A stretch of 64,000 bases of DNA from an uncultured Oscillospiraceae bacterium (GCA_934565655.1 CAKTIE010000007.1:1-64000), one strand, 5' to 3'. Counted from the stretch's first letter, positions 16,489 to 28,188 are shown. Notes: generated by a model not told the origin, from the sequence alone. Program-made: numbers and translations.

Positions 16489-17304
16489 TCAGAGTGTCCG
16501 GAAGGTAGGTTCCATGCGGTCAAAGACGGCAAAATAGCGGAAGCCGCACTGCCGCAGCAGCTCCTGCCGCGCTTCGATGGCGCAGCCCAGATGCTCCGCC
16601 GCATGGGCGTCGGAGCCGAGGGTGATGATCTCGCCGCCTAATTGGCGGTACAGCGTCAGCACGTCGGCGTCCGGCAGCGGGGTATTGCCCCGGTTGGTGT
16701 TGCACTCGATGCCGATGCCTTTGGGGATGATGGTGCGGAGGATCTCCTCGATCTGGGCCATATGGGGCCGGAAGGAGATGTTCTTATGCCGCATCTCGTT
16801 GATGCAGCGCACCGGCAGGGTCAGATGGCCCAGCACGCTGAACCGGCCCCATTTGGCCAGCTTCAGCTCCTCCTCTAGATAGGCGTCGATAACGGCGTGG
16901 TAATAGGCGTCGTCACGGTCGCCGTCGATGTAAAACAGGTCGAACCAACCGTTTTCGTCGCGGGTCATATGGACGGAGCCGATGACGAAATCCAGCGGCG
17001 GCGCGGCGGCCATCTGCTTTTCGGCGCAGTCGAAGCCCAGGTACGCCTCGCCCAGCTCCGCGCCCAGCTTCAGCCGGATACGGTCACCGTACAGGGCCGA
17101 CGCCTCCCCGTACTGCTTCCGGGCCTTCTCCCAGTCGCAGCAGTCGGTGCGCAGATGGGTGCTGCCCCATTCGATGGTGTCCACATGGTCGGTGAAGCAG
17201 ATCTCATCCAGCCCCCGGGCGATGCCCTGCCGGGCCATGTCCGCCATGGTCAGGTGGCCGTCCGGCGAGCAGGAGGAGTGTATATGATAATCAGCCAGAT
17301 ACAT
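16489..17304 (-). CDS. PHP-family histidinol-phosphatase-like hydrolase
   Basis: A 271-residue PHP-domain phosphoesterase. DYHIHSSCSPDG at residues 5-16 and FTDHVD at about 37-42 supply metal-binding residues; GSVHM, LGHL, EC(N)TN and LGSDAH follow in the family order. It is often annotated HisK/HisJ histidinol-phosphatase, but no other his gene is present, so another phosphate monoester is possible. Its start codon overlaps the dnaJ stop by one base (TGATG), so it is translated with the chaperone operon. Confidence 0.87.
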   Translation of the reverse strand: MYLADYHIHSSCSPDGHLTMADMARQGIARGLDEICFTDHVDTIEWGSTHLRTDCCDWEKARKQYGEASALYGDRIRLKLGAELGEAYLGFDCAEKQMAAAPPLDFVIGSVHMTRDENGWFDLFYIDGDRDDAYYHAVIDAYLEEELKLAKWGRFSVLGHLTLPVRCINEMRHKNISFRPHMAQIEEILRTIIPKGIGIECNTNRGNTPLPDADVLTLYRQLGGEIITLGSDAHAAEHLGCAIEARQELLRQCGFRYFAVFDRMEPTFRTL

Positions 17305-18446
17305 CAGTGTTTCTTAAAGAAGCTCTTCCGCTTTTCGTAGTTGCTCTCGCCCAGCAGATCGCTGAACTTCTTCAGCGCTTCCTTTTGCTCCTTGTTCAGA
17401 TTTTTCGGCGTCTCGATAGTGACGGTGACGTACTGGTCGCCGCGCCCCCGGCCGTTGAGGACGGGGATGCCCTTGCCCCGCAGGCGGAACACGCTGCCGG
17501 TCTGGGTGCCCTCGGGGATGTCGTACTTCACCTTGCCGTCGATGGTGGGGATCTCCAGCGTGCCGCCCAGCACTGCCTGGGCGTAGGTGATGGGCGCCTC
17601 ACAGAACACGGAGGTACCCTCCCGGCGGAAGATCTCATGGGGCTGCACCATCACGGTGATCAGCAGGTCGCCGCTGGGGCCGCCGTTCTTTCCGGCGTGG
17701 CCCTGACCCCGCAGGGAGATGGTCTGGCCGTCGTCGATACCGGCGGGGATGTTGACCTTGATGGAGCGGCGCTTGCGGATGCGGCCCTGACCGTGACAGT
17801 CGGGGCAGGGCTGATGGATGATCCGGCCGGTGCCGCCGCACTTGGAGCAGGGGGATGTGGAGGCGAACACGCCCATGGGCGTCTGCCGCCGGGTCTGGAC
17901 GCTGCCGCTGCCGTGGCAGGTGGGGCATACCTCCGGGGTGGTACCTGCGGCGCAGCCGTTGCCCTTACAGGTGGGGCACTGCTCGCTGCGCTCCACGGTG
18001 ATCTCCTTCTCGCAGCCGAAGGCCGCCTCGGTAAAGGTGACGGTGACGGCGGCGCGGATGCTCTCGCCCCGCTGGGGTGCGTTGGGGTTGCGCCGCTGCG
18101 CTCCGCCGAAGCCGCCACCGAAGAAGCTGCCGAAAATGTCGCCCAGATCGCCGAAGTCGAAGCCCGCCGCGCCGTCGCCCCATCCGGGGCCGCCTGCACC
18201 TGCGCCATAGCTGGGATCCACGCCCGCAAAGCCAAACTGGTCGTACCGGGCCTTCTTATCGGGATCGGACAGTACCTCGTTGGCCTCGTTGACCTCCTTG
18301 AACTTCTCCTCGGCCTCCTTGTCGCCGGGGTTCATGTCCGGGTGGTACTTGCGGGCCAGCTTTTTATATGCTTTTTTGATCTCGTCCTCCGACGCGCCCT
18401 TGCTGACGCCGAGGACCTCGTAATAATCTCGTTTTTCCTGAGCCAT
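17304..18446 (-). CDS. dnaJ: Chaperone DnaJ (Hsp40)
   Basis: A 380-residue type I J-protein that delivers substrates to DnaK and stimulates its ATPase. The J domain (about 1-70) has HPD in [10 protein letters not shown] Gly/Phe-rich linker follows (about 75-115). Four zinc-finger repeats follow: [24 protein letters not shown] and CPDCHGQG. The C-terminal substrate domain completes it. The start [13 protein letters not shown] at 18446 lies behind AGAGGTCA. It lies downstream of dnaK with one unrelated membrane-protein gene in between. Confidence 0.97.
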   Translation of the reverse strand: MAQEKRDYYEVLGVSKGASEDEIKKAYKKLARKYHPDMNPGDKEAEEKFKEVNEANEVLSDPDKKARYDQFGFAGVDPSYGAGAGGPGWGDGAAGFDFGDLGDIFGSFFGGGFGGAQRRNPNAPQRGESIRAAVTVTFTEAAFGCEKEITVERSEQCPTCKGNGCAAGTTPEVCPTCHGSGSVQTRRQTPMGVFASTSPCSKCGGTGRIIHQPCPDCHGQGRIRKRRSIKVNIPAGIDDGQTISLRGQGHAGKNGGPSGDLLITVMVQPHEIFRREGTSVFCEAPITYAQAVLGGTLEIPTIDGKVKYDIPEGTQTGSVFRLRGKGIPVLNGRGRGDQYVTVTIETPKNLNKEQKEALKKFSDLLGESNYEKRKSFFKKH

Positions 18447-18473
18447 AAATTGACCTCTCACTCTATCGGGAAT

Positions 18474-18887
18474 TCAGGGACGTGGGAATGTGCTGTAATC
18501 CACATACTGGTGGGCACGACCGAACCAGCATTTGCTCACCCGCCTCATATGAATGTCATCTGCCATGCCGGGAACCATCATCGCCGTCATGTAGACAAAA
18601 GCGCTGCACGAAGCAATCCACAGGGGCAGAATGTAGCACAGCAGCAGAAGCGGAACGGCAAGTATCAGATTCAGCCGCCGTAAACGCTGGTATTTTCGCA
18701 GATGGTACGGGGCCTTACAGTCTCCGTTGGGGTAAAGCCCCAGCAGTCTCTGCCAGCGCGGCGTCTCTGCGCAGCGCTGGCGGCAATAGCTTTTGCTGTG
18801 CTTCCAATCCCGTGCCGATGCGGCACAGTCGCGGTATACCACATCGACCCACAGTATTGCAAACAGTGCGACAAAGAACTCCGTCAT
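18474..18887 (-). CDS. Hypothetical membrane protein between dnaK and dnaJ
   Basis: A 137-residue protein with an N-terminal hydrophobic helix (EFFVALFAILWVDVVY) and a second hydrophobic block near residues 74-110 (LILAVPLLLLCYILPLWIA and a following helix). It is rich in Cys, Arg and Trp in between. The ATG follows AAAGGAGCGGGC, a good ribosome site, and the gene ends 27 nt before dnaJ. I do not recognise the family. Its insertion in the dnaK-dnaJ interval would place it under CIRCE/HrcA control if no terminator intervenes. Confidence 0.65.
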   Translation of the reverse strand: MTEFFVALFAILWVDVVYRDCAASARDWKHSKSYCRQRCAETPRWQRLLGLYPNGDCKAPYHLRKYQRLRRLNLILAVPLLLLCYILPLWIASCSAFVYMTAMMVPGMADDIHMRRVSKCWFGRAHQYVDYSTFPRP

Positions 18888-19049
18888 GCCCGCTCCTTTT
18901 TGAAGTTATTGCCCGCGTGCCGCATGACCGGCAGACTCCCTCCGGGGCGTCGGGGACGCCGCCCCCCTACATTCAAAAGCGGTAGCTCCTGTGCAAAAAC
19001 AAGCCGCGGCAACGACGTATTGACACAAGAGACGCGCTTTTCCTAAACG

Positions 19050-19087
19050 CCGCAACAAGGGACAGGTCACCCTGCCCCTTATTGCGG
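19050..19087 (-). terminator. Imperfect long hairpin after dnaK
   Basis: CCGCAATAAGGGGCAGG pairs with CCTGTCCCTTGTTGCGG around a 4-nt loop. There is no U-tract, so it may be a processing or stabilising stem between dnaK and the downstream genes rather than a full terminator. The rest of 18888-19097 holds no gene; a smaller GGGCGTC/GACGCC palindrome is at about 18946-18962. Confidence 0.5.
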
Positions 19088-19097
19088 GATACATTAC

Positions 19098-20945
<1,848 letters not shown>

Positions 20946-21025
20946 AATGATTGCCTCCTGTATATTCACATATAATTATTACTTTTTGTTATTTGGATCG
21001 GAACCTCGTTCCGGGAAATTCATGG

Positions 21026-21607
21026 TCAGTTGGCTACCTTCACCATGGCGAAGCGCAGCACCTTGTCGCCCAGCATGAAGCCCTTCTGGAACACCTCGAC
21101 CACGGTGTTCTCACCGGCGGTCTCGTCCTCCACATGCATCACGGCGTTGTGCAGGCCGGGATCAAAGGGCTGGCCCTTGGCTTCGATCTCCGTGACGCCC
21201 AGCTTGGTCAGCGCCTCGGTAAACTGGCGGAGGATCAGCTCCAGCCCCTGACGGTGGACATCGCTTTCATCGTACTGGGCGATGCCCCGCTCCAGATTGT
21301 CGTACACGGCCAGGAAGGGCTTGATGGTGTCGGCCTTGGCGTCGCCGTAGACGCTCTCCTTCTCCTTGGCGGTACGCTTGCGGTAGTTGTCGTACTCCGC
21401 CGCCAGACGCAGGTATTTGTCATTGACGTCCGCCACCAGCTTGGCAAGGCCCTCCATCTTCTCCATCTGCTCTTTCGTGACGGTGAAGGTCTCGGGAGTG
21501 GTCTCGTCGGCGGCAGCCTCCGTATTCTCCGTTTCCTCCGTTACGGGAGCGGCGGTCTCGTTTTCCGGCTCCTGTGCGGGGATATCCTTTTTCTTCTTAT
21601 CGCTCAT
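21026..21607 (-). CDS. grpE: Nucleotide exchange factor GrpE
   Basis: A 193-residue cochaperone that releases ADP from DnaK. An acidic, low-complexity N-terminus (about 1-45) precedes a long coiled coil and the C-terminal beta domain with GQPFDPGLHNAVMHVE and VVEVFQKGFMLGDKVLR. It overlaps the hrcA stop by 4 nt (ATGA), so it is translationally coupled. Confidence 0.96.
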   Translation of the reverse strand: MSDKKKKDIPAQEPENETAAPVTEETENTEAAADETTPETFTVTKEQMEKMEGLAKLVADVNDKYLRLAAEYDNYRKRTAKEKESVYGDAKADTIKPFLAVYDNLERGIAQYDESDVHRQGLELILRQFTEALTKLGVTEIEAKGQPFDPGLHNAVMHVEDETAGENTVVEVFQKGFMLGDKVLRFAMVKVAN

Positions 21608-22653
21608 TGTATCTCATTCTCCTTTGGGGGAAGTTGGTGCTTTCCGAACATGCGGGTCAGGCTCTCGGCAAAATAGCTGAGGCGGGCCGCCACGGTGGCG
21701 TAATCCATACGGGTGGGGCCTACCACGCCCACAAGGCCCCGCATGCCGTCACCGATGTCATAGCTGGCCACCACCACGCTGCTCTCCTTCAGGGCGTCGT
21801 TGACGTTTTCCGGCCCGATGAGGATCTGCATGGACTGACCTCCGGCAGGGACCGGAAGGTCCTCCTTGCTGTCCACCATGAAGTGCATCAGGTCGTGGGC
21901 CTTGTCGATATCCCGGAACTCCGGGAATTTCAGCAGCTGGCTGGCACCGTTGGTGAACACCTCGTGCTGTTGGGTCTCCTTGAGAAGTCCGGCGGCGTAT
22001 TCCACCACCTGATTCAGCAGCAGGAACCAGTCACCGCTGACCTGATCCGACAGGTTCATCAGATGGGCGTTCATCTCCTCGGCGCCGATGCCGGTGAAGT
22101 GGGTGTTCAGCAGGTGGCTCAGCTCCGGCAGCGCCTCCGCCGCCAGCGGCAGCGTCAGGCGCATCAGCTGGCTTTTCACCCGGCTGTCCGACAGCATCAC
22201 CACGGCGATGACCGACGCGGCGTCCACGGCGATCAGCTCGAAGCGCCGCACGGTGGCGGCGGCGGTGTGATCCGCCACGGCGTAGGTGGGGTAATCCACG
22301 AAGCTGGACACCATCTGGCCGGTCTTGGCGATCACCTGATCAGTGCCCTTCAGCTCCTGCTGTAAGGTGCTGTTGATCCGGGCGGCCTCCTCGTCAGAGA
22401 TGGGCTTGCGCTCCATCAGCTCGTTGACGTACAGCCGGTAGCCCAGCGGCGACGGGATGCGTCCCGCGCTGGTATGGGGCTGCTCCAGGTAGCCCATGTC
22501 GCTGAGCTCCGCCAGCTCGTTGCGGACGGTGGCAGAGCTGACCTTTTCCGGCATCCGCTCCGCGATGGCCTTGGAACCCAGCGGCTCGGCGGTGTCGATA
22601 TAGCTCTCCACCACGATCTTCAATATTTGCTTTTTTCGCGCTGTCAATTCCAT
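21604..22653 (-). CDS. hrcA: Heat-inducible transcription repressor HrcA
   Basis: A 349-residue repressor of the class I heat-shock genes. The winged helix at about 1-75 contains SSATVRNELAELSDMGYLEQPHTSAGRIPS, split here by family convention into recognition helix and wing. GAF-like and effector regions follow. It is the first gene of the operon, directly behind the CIRCE site it would bind, giving autoregulation; GroE normally keeps it active. Confidence 0.96.
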   Translation of the reverse strand: MELTARKKQILKIVVESYIDTAEPLGSKAIAERMPEKVSSATVRNELAELSDMGYLEQPHTSAGRIPSPLGYRLYVNELMERKPISDEEAARINSTLQQELKGTDQVIAKTGQMVSSFVDYPTYAVADHTAAATVRRFELIAVDAASVIAVVMLSDSRVKSQLMRLTLPLAAEALPELSHLLNTHFTGIGAEEMNAHLMNLSDQVSGDWFLLLNQVVEYAAGLLKETQQHEVFTNGASQLLKFPEFRDIDKAHDLMHFMVDSKEDLPVPAGGQSMQILIGPENVNDALKESSVVVASYDIGDGMRGLVGVVGPTRMDYATVAARLSYFAESLTRMFGKHQLPPKENEIQ

Positions 22654-22666
22654 GGCTTTTCTCCGT

Positions 22667-22693
22667 TTAGCACTCGTTATCTCTGAGTGCTAA
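22667..22693 (-). promoter_or_regulatory. CIRCE operator for HrcA
   Basis: TTAGCACTC, 9-nt spacer, GAGTGCTAA: a perfect CIRCE inverted repeat located between the promoter and the hrcA start codon. Confidence 0.97.
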
Positions 22694-22696
22694 ACC

Positions 22697-22725
22697 AGTG
22701 TACCACCGACGGGAGCGAATGTCAA
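22697..22725 (-). promoter_or_regulatory. Promoter of the hrcA-grpE-dnaK operon
   Basis: TTGACA (22720-22725), 17-nt spacer, TACACT (22697-22702) on the minus strand, directly followed by CIRCE. Confidence 0.9.
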
Positions 22726-22774
22726 GGGCTGCAACGTTGAATTATTTGTGAACAAAATCCCGCAAGGCATAAGA

Positions 22775-22804
22775 AAATGGCGATGAATTTCTTCATCGCC
22801 ATTT
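22775..22804 (-). terminator. Terminator of the GntR gene
   Basis: AAATGGCGATGAA / TTCATCGCCATTT, a perfect 13-bp stem; the minus strand continues TTTTCTTAT. Confidence 0.88.
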
Positions 22805-22823
22805 ATCGTATGAATATCCGCCG

Positions 22824-23600
22824 TCAGTCGATGCTGCGGTTGAAGTGGATACCGGATTTCTGCATATGTACATCCAGCCGGACACGGTCGCCCCGGATAA
22901 AGCTGCGGGTATACTCGTACACGCGGCCATCCTCGGTACGGGTGCGGCGCTGGTGATAGAAGGCGCAGCTGCCCGGCTCCACGCCCAGCAGTCCGGCGCT
23001 GTCGCTGTCCAGGGTCACGGCCTCGTAGCTCTCCTCCGCGGCAAAGGGTGTGATGCCCACATGGTACAGTAGGGAGTAAAAGCTGTGGGTCTGTACCATG
23101 TCGCGGGTCAGGTTGGGATAGATGTACTGGGGATAATAGCTGGTCTCAAGGATCAGCGGCTCGCCGTCCACGTTGCGGATACGGGTGAAGCAGTAGACCG
23201 GCGTACCCTCCCGCAGCTCCATCTTGTCGCAGACGATGGCGGAGGGGGTGGTGATCTGGAAATCCACCAGCGTGCTGCTGGGTTCCTTGCCCATGGAGGA
23301 TACCTCGGTGGTGAAGGAGTACCGGACGCCCCGGCGGTTGGTGGACGGGTCGGCCACGAAGGTGCCCCGGCCCCGCTTGCGGACCACAAGGCCCTCCTCC
23401 TCCAGCTCGCCGATGGCCTGGCGGACGGTGTTGCGGCTGATGTTCAGCGTGCGGCACAGCTCCGCCTCGCTGGGCAGCAGGTCGCCCACCGCCAGCACCC
23501 CGGTGGAGATGTTGCGCTTGATGATGCCCACCAGCTGGGCATACAGAGAGATATCGCTGTCCAGCGACAGCTTCGCGTTCAAAAGTGCGTTGCTTTCCAT
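22824..23600 (-). CDS. GntR family regulator, HutC/FarR type
   Basis: A 258-residue repressor. The N-terminal winged helix (about 15-85) has LPSEAELCRTLNISRNTVRQAI and a KRGRGTFV wing. A C-terminal UTRA effector domain follows (about 100-250; ETSYYPQYIYPNL and YEYTRSFIRGDR motifs). The start at 23600 is behind GGAAAGGAAAC; the frame continues further upstream but crosses the promoter region. UTRA regulators sense sugar phosphates or amino-acid metabolites. No divergent partner gene is present, so the target is unknown. Confidence 0.9.
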   Translation of the reverse strand: MESNALLNAKLSLDSDISLYAQLVGIIKRNISTGVLAVGDLLPSEAELCRTLNISRNTVRQAIGELEEEGLVVRKRGRGTFVADPSTNRRGVRYSFTTEVSSMGKEPSSTLVDFQITTPSAIVCDKMELREGTPVYCFTRIRNVDGEPLILETSYYPQYIYPNLTRDMVQTHSFYSLLYHVGITPFAAEESYEAVTLDSDSAGLLGVEPGSCAFYHQRRTRTEDGRVYEYTRSFIRGDRVRLDVHMQKSGIHFNRSID

Positions 23601-23645
23601 AATGCGGATGTTTCCTTTCCTGCGCGCCCAACGGCGCTTGTACCT

Positions 23646-23651
23646 ATTGTA
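23646..23651 (-). promoter_or_regulatory. -10 box of the GntR gene
   Basis: TACAAT on the minus strand about 45 nt before the start codon; the -35 region is T-rich without a clear match. The stretch 23652-23804 shows no gene. Confidence 0.4.
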
Positions 23652-23804
23652 CCATACATTCCATGAAAAAGAAAGAGGGATTTTCCGGAAAAGCACTTTT
23701 TCGCAAAAAATCACGAAATATATGGCGGCGGCAGGCCGAAAAGCGGCAGACCGCACAAGGGAAATTTTGGAAATACGCGGTATGATGGCCTTCTAAATGT
23801 GCCT

Positions 23805-23839
23805 AGGAAAAAAGCCGCCATGAAGGCGGCGTTTTTCCT
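23805..23839 (-). terminator. Terminator of gapA
   Basis: Inverted repeat with core GCCGCC-TTCAT-GGCGGC and a TTTTTT run on the minus strand; flanking A/T tracts make it symmetrical. Confidence 0.92.
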
Positions 23840-23889
23840 GGAACAAAAAAGAAGGAAAACTTGAAAGTTTGAAAATAGCTTAGTAATGT

Positions 23890-25029
<1,140 letters not shown>

Positions 25030-25034
25030 TCAGC

Positions 25035-25063
25035 TTGTTTTTCTTTTGTTCATTTGGTATGAT
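25035..25063 (+). promoter_or_regulatory. Promoter of the histidine-kinase-like gene
   Basis: TTGTTT (25035-25040), 17-nt spacer, TATGAT (25058-25063). Two direct copies of TTCGACAA lie just upstream (about 25012-25029). Confidence 0.65.
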
Positions 25064-25141
25064 GTGGCTGAGCATCCGTCATTTCCCTGTGATAACCCTT
25101 CCGGCACAGGGAAAGGCTGACAAGGAAAAGAGGTGGGAGCC

Positions 25142-25948
25142 ATGGCATTTTTCAGCGAGGAGGAACAGCATATTCTCGGCAAGGTGCTGCCCAATGTGGC
25201 CGCGGCACTGCGCACGCCGCTGAATAACCTCCATATGGCCGCCCAGCGTCTGGCCCCGCAGGACAGCGACTGCGACGAACAGGCCATCCTGCAGCAGAGC
25301 TATTACCGGATGCTGCGGCTGGTGGGCAACCTGACCACCGCGCCGGAGCTGTTGTCGGACGCGGCCTTTGACACGCAGAATCTGGAGCTGGTGGTGTGGC
25401 TGGACGAGCTGTGCCGCCAGGCGGACTCCATCGCCCGGGAGGCCGGTGTGGAGGTGCGGTTCGTCTGCCGGGAGCGGTATGTGATCGCCGCCGTGAACCG
25501 GACGTATCTGGAGCGGATGGTGTGGAACCTGCTGAGCAACGCCCTGAAATTCACCCCCAAGGGCGGCACCATCACCGTGACGCTGGAGGACAGGGGCAAG
25601 CAGCTGGTGCTGAGCGTACGGGACACCGGCTGCGGCATCGCGCCGGAGATCGCCGACACGCTCTTTGACCGGTGGCAGCAGGCGGAACGGATGGAGCTGC
25701 CGTCCCACGGCATGGGGCTGGGCCTTCTCATCTGCCGCCGTGCGGCGGAGGGCCACGGCGGACGGCTGCTGCTGGAGAGCCGGGAGGGCGAGGGCACGCT
25801 GGTGACGGTGTCGCTGCCCCACACCCGGCGCAATGACGGCCAGGTGTGGGAGAGCCGCACCGACTACGCGGGCGGCTTCCCCCATGTGATGATGGAGCTG
25901 AGCGACGCGCTGCCCTACCGGGCGTTTTACGAAAAGCATCTGGATTGA
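25142..25948 (+). CDS. Soluble histidine-kinase-like ATPase lacking the phospho-acceptor His
   Basis: About 268 residues with no membrane segment or input domain. Near residue 23 the H-box position reads AALRTPLNNL where kinases have SHELRTPL, so the phospho-acceptor is Ala. The ATP-binding domain is complete: NLLSNALKFTPKGG (N box), DTGCGIAP (G1) and HGMGLGLLICRRAAEGHGG (G2). A 30-residue tail follows. The ATG at 25142 lies behind AGAGGTGG. No response regulator is adjacent. It may be a regulatory pseudokinase, or may phosphorylate another protein; both are inferences. Confidence 0.82.
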   Translation: MAFFSEEEQHILGKVLPNVAAALRTPLNNLHMAAQRLAPQDSDCDEQAILQQSYYRMLRLVGNLTTAPELLSDAAFDTQNLELVVWLDELCRQADSIAREAGVEVRFVCRERYVIAAVNRTYLERMVWNLLSNALKFTPKGGTITVTLEDRGKQLVLSVRDTGCGIAPEIADTLFDRWQQAERMELPSHGMGLGLLICRRAAEGHGGRLLLESREGEGTLVTVSLPHTRRNDGQVWESRTDYAGGFPHVMMELSDALPYRAFYEKHLD

Positions 25949-25961
25949 CGAAAGATTTCAC

Positions 25962-25990
25962 TTGACCCCGGCGAAAGCCGGGGTTACACT
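25962..25990 (+). promoter_or_regulatory. Hairpin-in-spacer promoter or terminator before mnmA
   Basis: CCCCGGC-GAAA-GCCGGGG stem, flanked by TTGACC (25962-25967) and TACACT (25985-25990) at exactly 17 nt. Read one way it is a terminator of the kinase-like gene with a weak TTTT tail; read the other way it is the mnmA promoter with a self-complementary spacer. Confidence 0.5.
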
Positions 25991-26046
25991 TTTATATAAA
26001 CGTATATCCAAATGTATTCTACCCCAAACAACAGCGAGGTAAACCT

Positions 26047-27111
26047 ATGGAGCAAAACAAAGGAAATCGGGTATTGGTGGCCATGTCCGGCGGCGTGGAC
26101 AGCTCCGCCGCGGCGCTGCTGCTGCAGCGGCAGGGCTACGACTGCGACGGGGCCATGCTGAAGCTGATCCCCAATAGCGACAGCCGCTGCTGCAGCGCCG
26201 ATGACGCCGAGGACGCCCGCGCGGTGGCCTACCGGCTGGGGATGAAGTTCTATGTGTTCAACGAGGTGGACGCCTTCCGCCGGGACGTGATGGAGCATTT
26301 TACGGCGGAGTACTGCGCGGGCCGCACGCCAAACCCCTGCATCGACTGCAACCGCTGCCTGAAGTTCGGCGCGCTGCTGGACCGGGCGGTGACGCTGGGG
26401 TACAACTTCATCGCCACGGGACACTATGCCCGGGTGATCTACGACGAGACGGCGCGGCGCTACCGCCTGCTGCGGGGTGCGGATCGCCGGAAGGATCAGA
26501 GCTATGTGCTGTACCAGTTGACCCAGTATCAGCTCGCTCACCTGCTGCTGCCGGTGGGGGACTATGACAAGCCCGCCATCCGGGAGAACGCCCGTGAGGC
26601 GGGGCTGCTGAACGCCGGCAAATCCGACAGCCAGGACATCTGCTTCGTGCCGGATGGTGACTATGTGTCGTTTTTGCAGTCCCAGGGCGTGACGCTGGAG
26701 CCGGGCGATTTCGTGGACGAGGAGGGCCATGTGCTGGGACGGCACCGGGGTCTCCCCTGCTACACCATCGGGCAGGGCAAGGGCCTTGGCATCGCGGTGG
26801 GGAAGCATGTGTATGTGCTGGCCAAGAACGGGGCCGACAACACCATCGTATTGGGAGACAACGACAGGCTGTTCCGCCGGGAGCTGACGGCGAACCGGGT
26901 CAACTGGATCGCCGGTGAGGCCCCGGCCGCGCCCTTCCGCTGTACCGCCAAGACCCGGTACAGTCAGGTGGAGGCCCCGGCGCTGGCGGAGCCGCTGCCG
27001 GAGGGCCGGGTGCGGCTGACCTTCGACGAGCCCCAGCGGGCCATCACTGCCGGACAGGCGGCGGTGCTCTACGACGGCGACGAGGTGCTGGGCGGCGGAA
27101 CCATTGAATAA
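26047..27111 (+). CDS. mnmA: tRNA-uridine 2-sulfurtransferase MnmA
   Basis: A 354-residue enzyme that thiolates U34 of tRNA Lys/Glu/Gln. The PP-loop VAMSGGVDSSAAALLL is at about residues 11-26. Catalytic Cys in NPCIDCNRCLKF and the second Cys in DSQDICFVPDGDY are in place. GLPCYTIGQGKGLGIA begins the central domain and a beta-barrel C-terminus follows. The start is behind AGCGAGGTAAACCT. A strong bidirectional terminator follows. Confidence 0.96.
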   Translation: MEQNKGNRVLVAMSGGVDSSAAALLLQRQGYDCDGAMLKLIPNSDSRCCSADDAEDARAVAYRLGMKFYVFNEVDAFRRDVMEHFTAEYCAGRTPNPCIDCNRCLKFGALLDRAVTLGYNFIATGHYARVIYDETARRYRLLRGADRRKDQSYVLYQLTQYQLAHLLLPVGDYDKPAIRENAREAGLLNAGKSDSQDICFVPDGDYVSFLQSQGVTLEPGDFVDEEGHVLGRHRGLPCYTIGQGKGLGIAVGKHVYVLAKNGADNTIVLGDNDRLFRRELTANRVNWIAGEAPAAPFRCTAKTRYSQVEAPALAEPLPEGRVRLTFDEPQRAITAGQAAVLYDGDEVLGGGTIE

Positions 27112-27155
27112 AGGCATCAGAAGAGCGCCCATAGGGCGCTCTTCTGATGCCTTTT
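27111..27155. terminator. Bidirectional terminator between mnmA and the LysR gene
   Basis: AAGGCATCAGAAGAGCGCCC / complementary arm around ATAG, ending TTTT on the + strand and with A-rich start on the other; a near-perfect 20-bp stem serving both converging genes. Confidence 0.92.
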
Positions 27156-27177
27156 AGTGAAAAGTGAAGAATTACGG
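27154..27177. repeat. End fragment of the GTGAAGAG-type palindromic repeat
   Basis: AGTGAAAAGTGAAGAATTACGG matches one end of the repeat at 8117-8240. It is wedged between the terminator and the LysR stop codon and looks like a decayed copy. Confidence 0.45.
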
Positions 27178-27179
27178 GA

Positions 27180-28070
27180 TCAGCCCTCCAGCGCGCCGTT
27201 GACCAGCACCCAGTGGCGGACATGCTCGATGAACCGCCGGGTGGACAGGGACAGGGCGTTCTTATCCTTGACGCAGATGCCGATGTTGCGGTAGAAGGGC
27301 CGGGGCAGCTGGCAGGCCACCAGCGGATAGGCGCACCGCTGGAGCATCAGCTCCTCCATGATGCTGATGCCCAGACCGCTGGACACCATGGCCAGAATGG
27401 TCTGATCCTGCTGCACCGTGTACTGGATGTTGGGATGGATGTTCAGGGTGTCGAACACCTCCTGTATCTCATAGTCGTCGCCCTCGTCCAGCAGGATCAC
27501 CGGATACTGCTCCAGCGCCTCCGGCGGGAAGGGGTCGCGGCCCGCCAGCGGATGATCGCAGGGGACGATGACCTTCCACTGATCCCGCTGCAGCAGCCAG
27601 TAGTCCAGATGGGGCTCCGTAGGCAGGCTGATGAAGCCGCAGTCCGCCTGCCCGTGGGTGACCCAATCCTCGATCTCATTATTGAAATTGGAGGGCAGCA
27701 GCTCAAACTCGATCCGGGGATAGATCTCCTGAAAGCTTTTCAGGATGTAGGGCATCCATTTCTCCGACACGCTGGTGAAGGTGGCCACCCGCACAAGGCC
27801 GGTGTCCAGTCCCCGCAGGTCGGCGGCCTTCTGCTCCAGCTGGTGCTGGAGGGCGCACATCTGCTGGAAATAGGGCAGCAGCGCCCGGCCGTCCGCCGTC
27901 AGGGATACGCCGCCGTGGCTGCGCACCACCAGCTTCGTCCCCAGCTCCGTTTCCAGCGAGCTGACGGCGTGGCTGATGCCGGACTGGGTGAAATTCAGCT
28001 CCTGGGCGGCGCGGGTGAAGCTGCCGCACTCCGCTGCCTTCAGCAGGATCTCGTATTTGGTCAGACTCAT
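27180..28070 (-). CDS. LysR family transcriptional regulator
   Basis: A 296-residue LysR regulator. The N-terminal helix-turn-helix (about 3-62) contains GSFTRAAQELNFTQSGISHAVSSLE, split around the recognition helix. A two-lobed effector domain follows (about 90-290), with GLGISIMEELML and a PRPFYRNIGICVKD end. It is divergent from a 25-residue membrane microprotein gene, the only gene within reach in that direction before the palindromic element, so that gene is its likely target. Confidence 0.93.
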   Translation of the reverse strand: MSLTKYEILLKAAECGSFTRAAQELNFTQSGISHAVSSLETELGTKLVVRSHGGVSLTADGRALLPYFQQMCALQHQLEQKAADLRGLDTGLVRVATFTSVSEKWMPYILKSFQEIYPRIEFELLPSNFNNEIEDWVTHGQADCGFISLPTEPHLDYWLLQRDQWKVIVPCDHPLAGRDPFPPEALEQYPVILLDEGDDYEIQEVFDTLNIHPNIQYTVQQDQTILAMVSSGLGISIMEELMLQRCAYPLVACQLPRPFYRNIGICVKDKNALSLSTRRFIEHVRHWVLVNGALEG

Positions 28071-28182
28071 GGTGATCCCCTCCTCTCCCCTATTGTAACA
28101 AGCTTCTTAACGGAGTTCAAACATTTTTTCATGAAAATGATGAAAATGGTGTGTTTTACAAATGGAGTAAGCTGTGATATCT

Positions 28183-28188
28183 TATAAT
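28183..28188 (+). promoter_or_regulatory. -10 box before the microprotein gene
   Basis: Perfect TATAAT about 36 nt before the start codon, with a TTTACA at 28155-28160 spaced 22 nt (too far for an unaided promoter). Such a poor -35 would fit activation by the divergent LysR protein. Confidence 0.5.
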
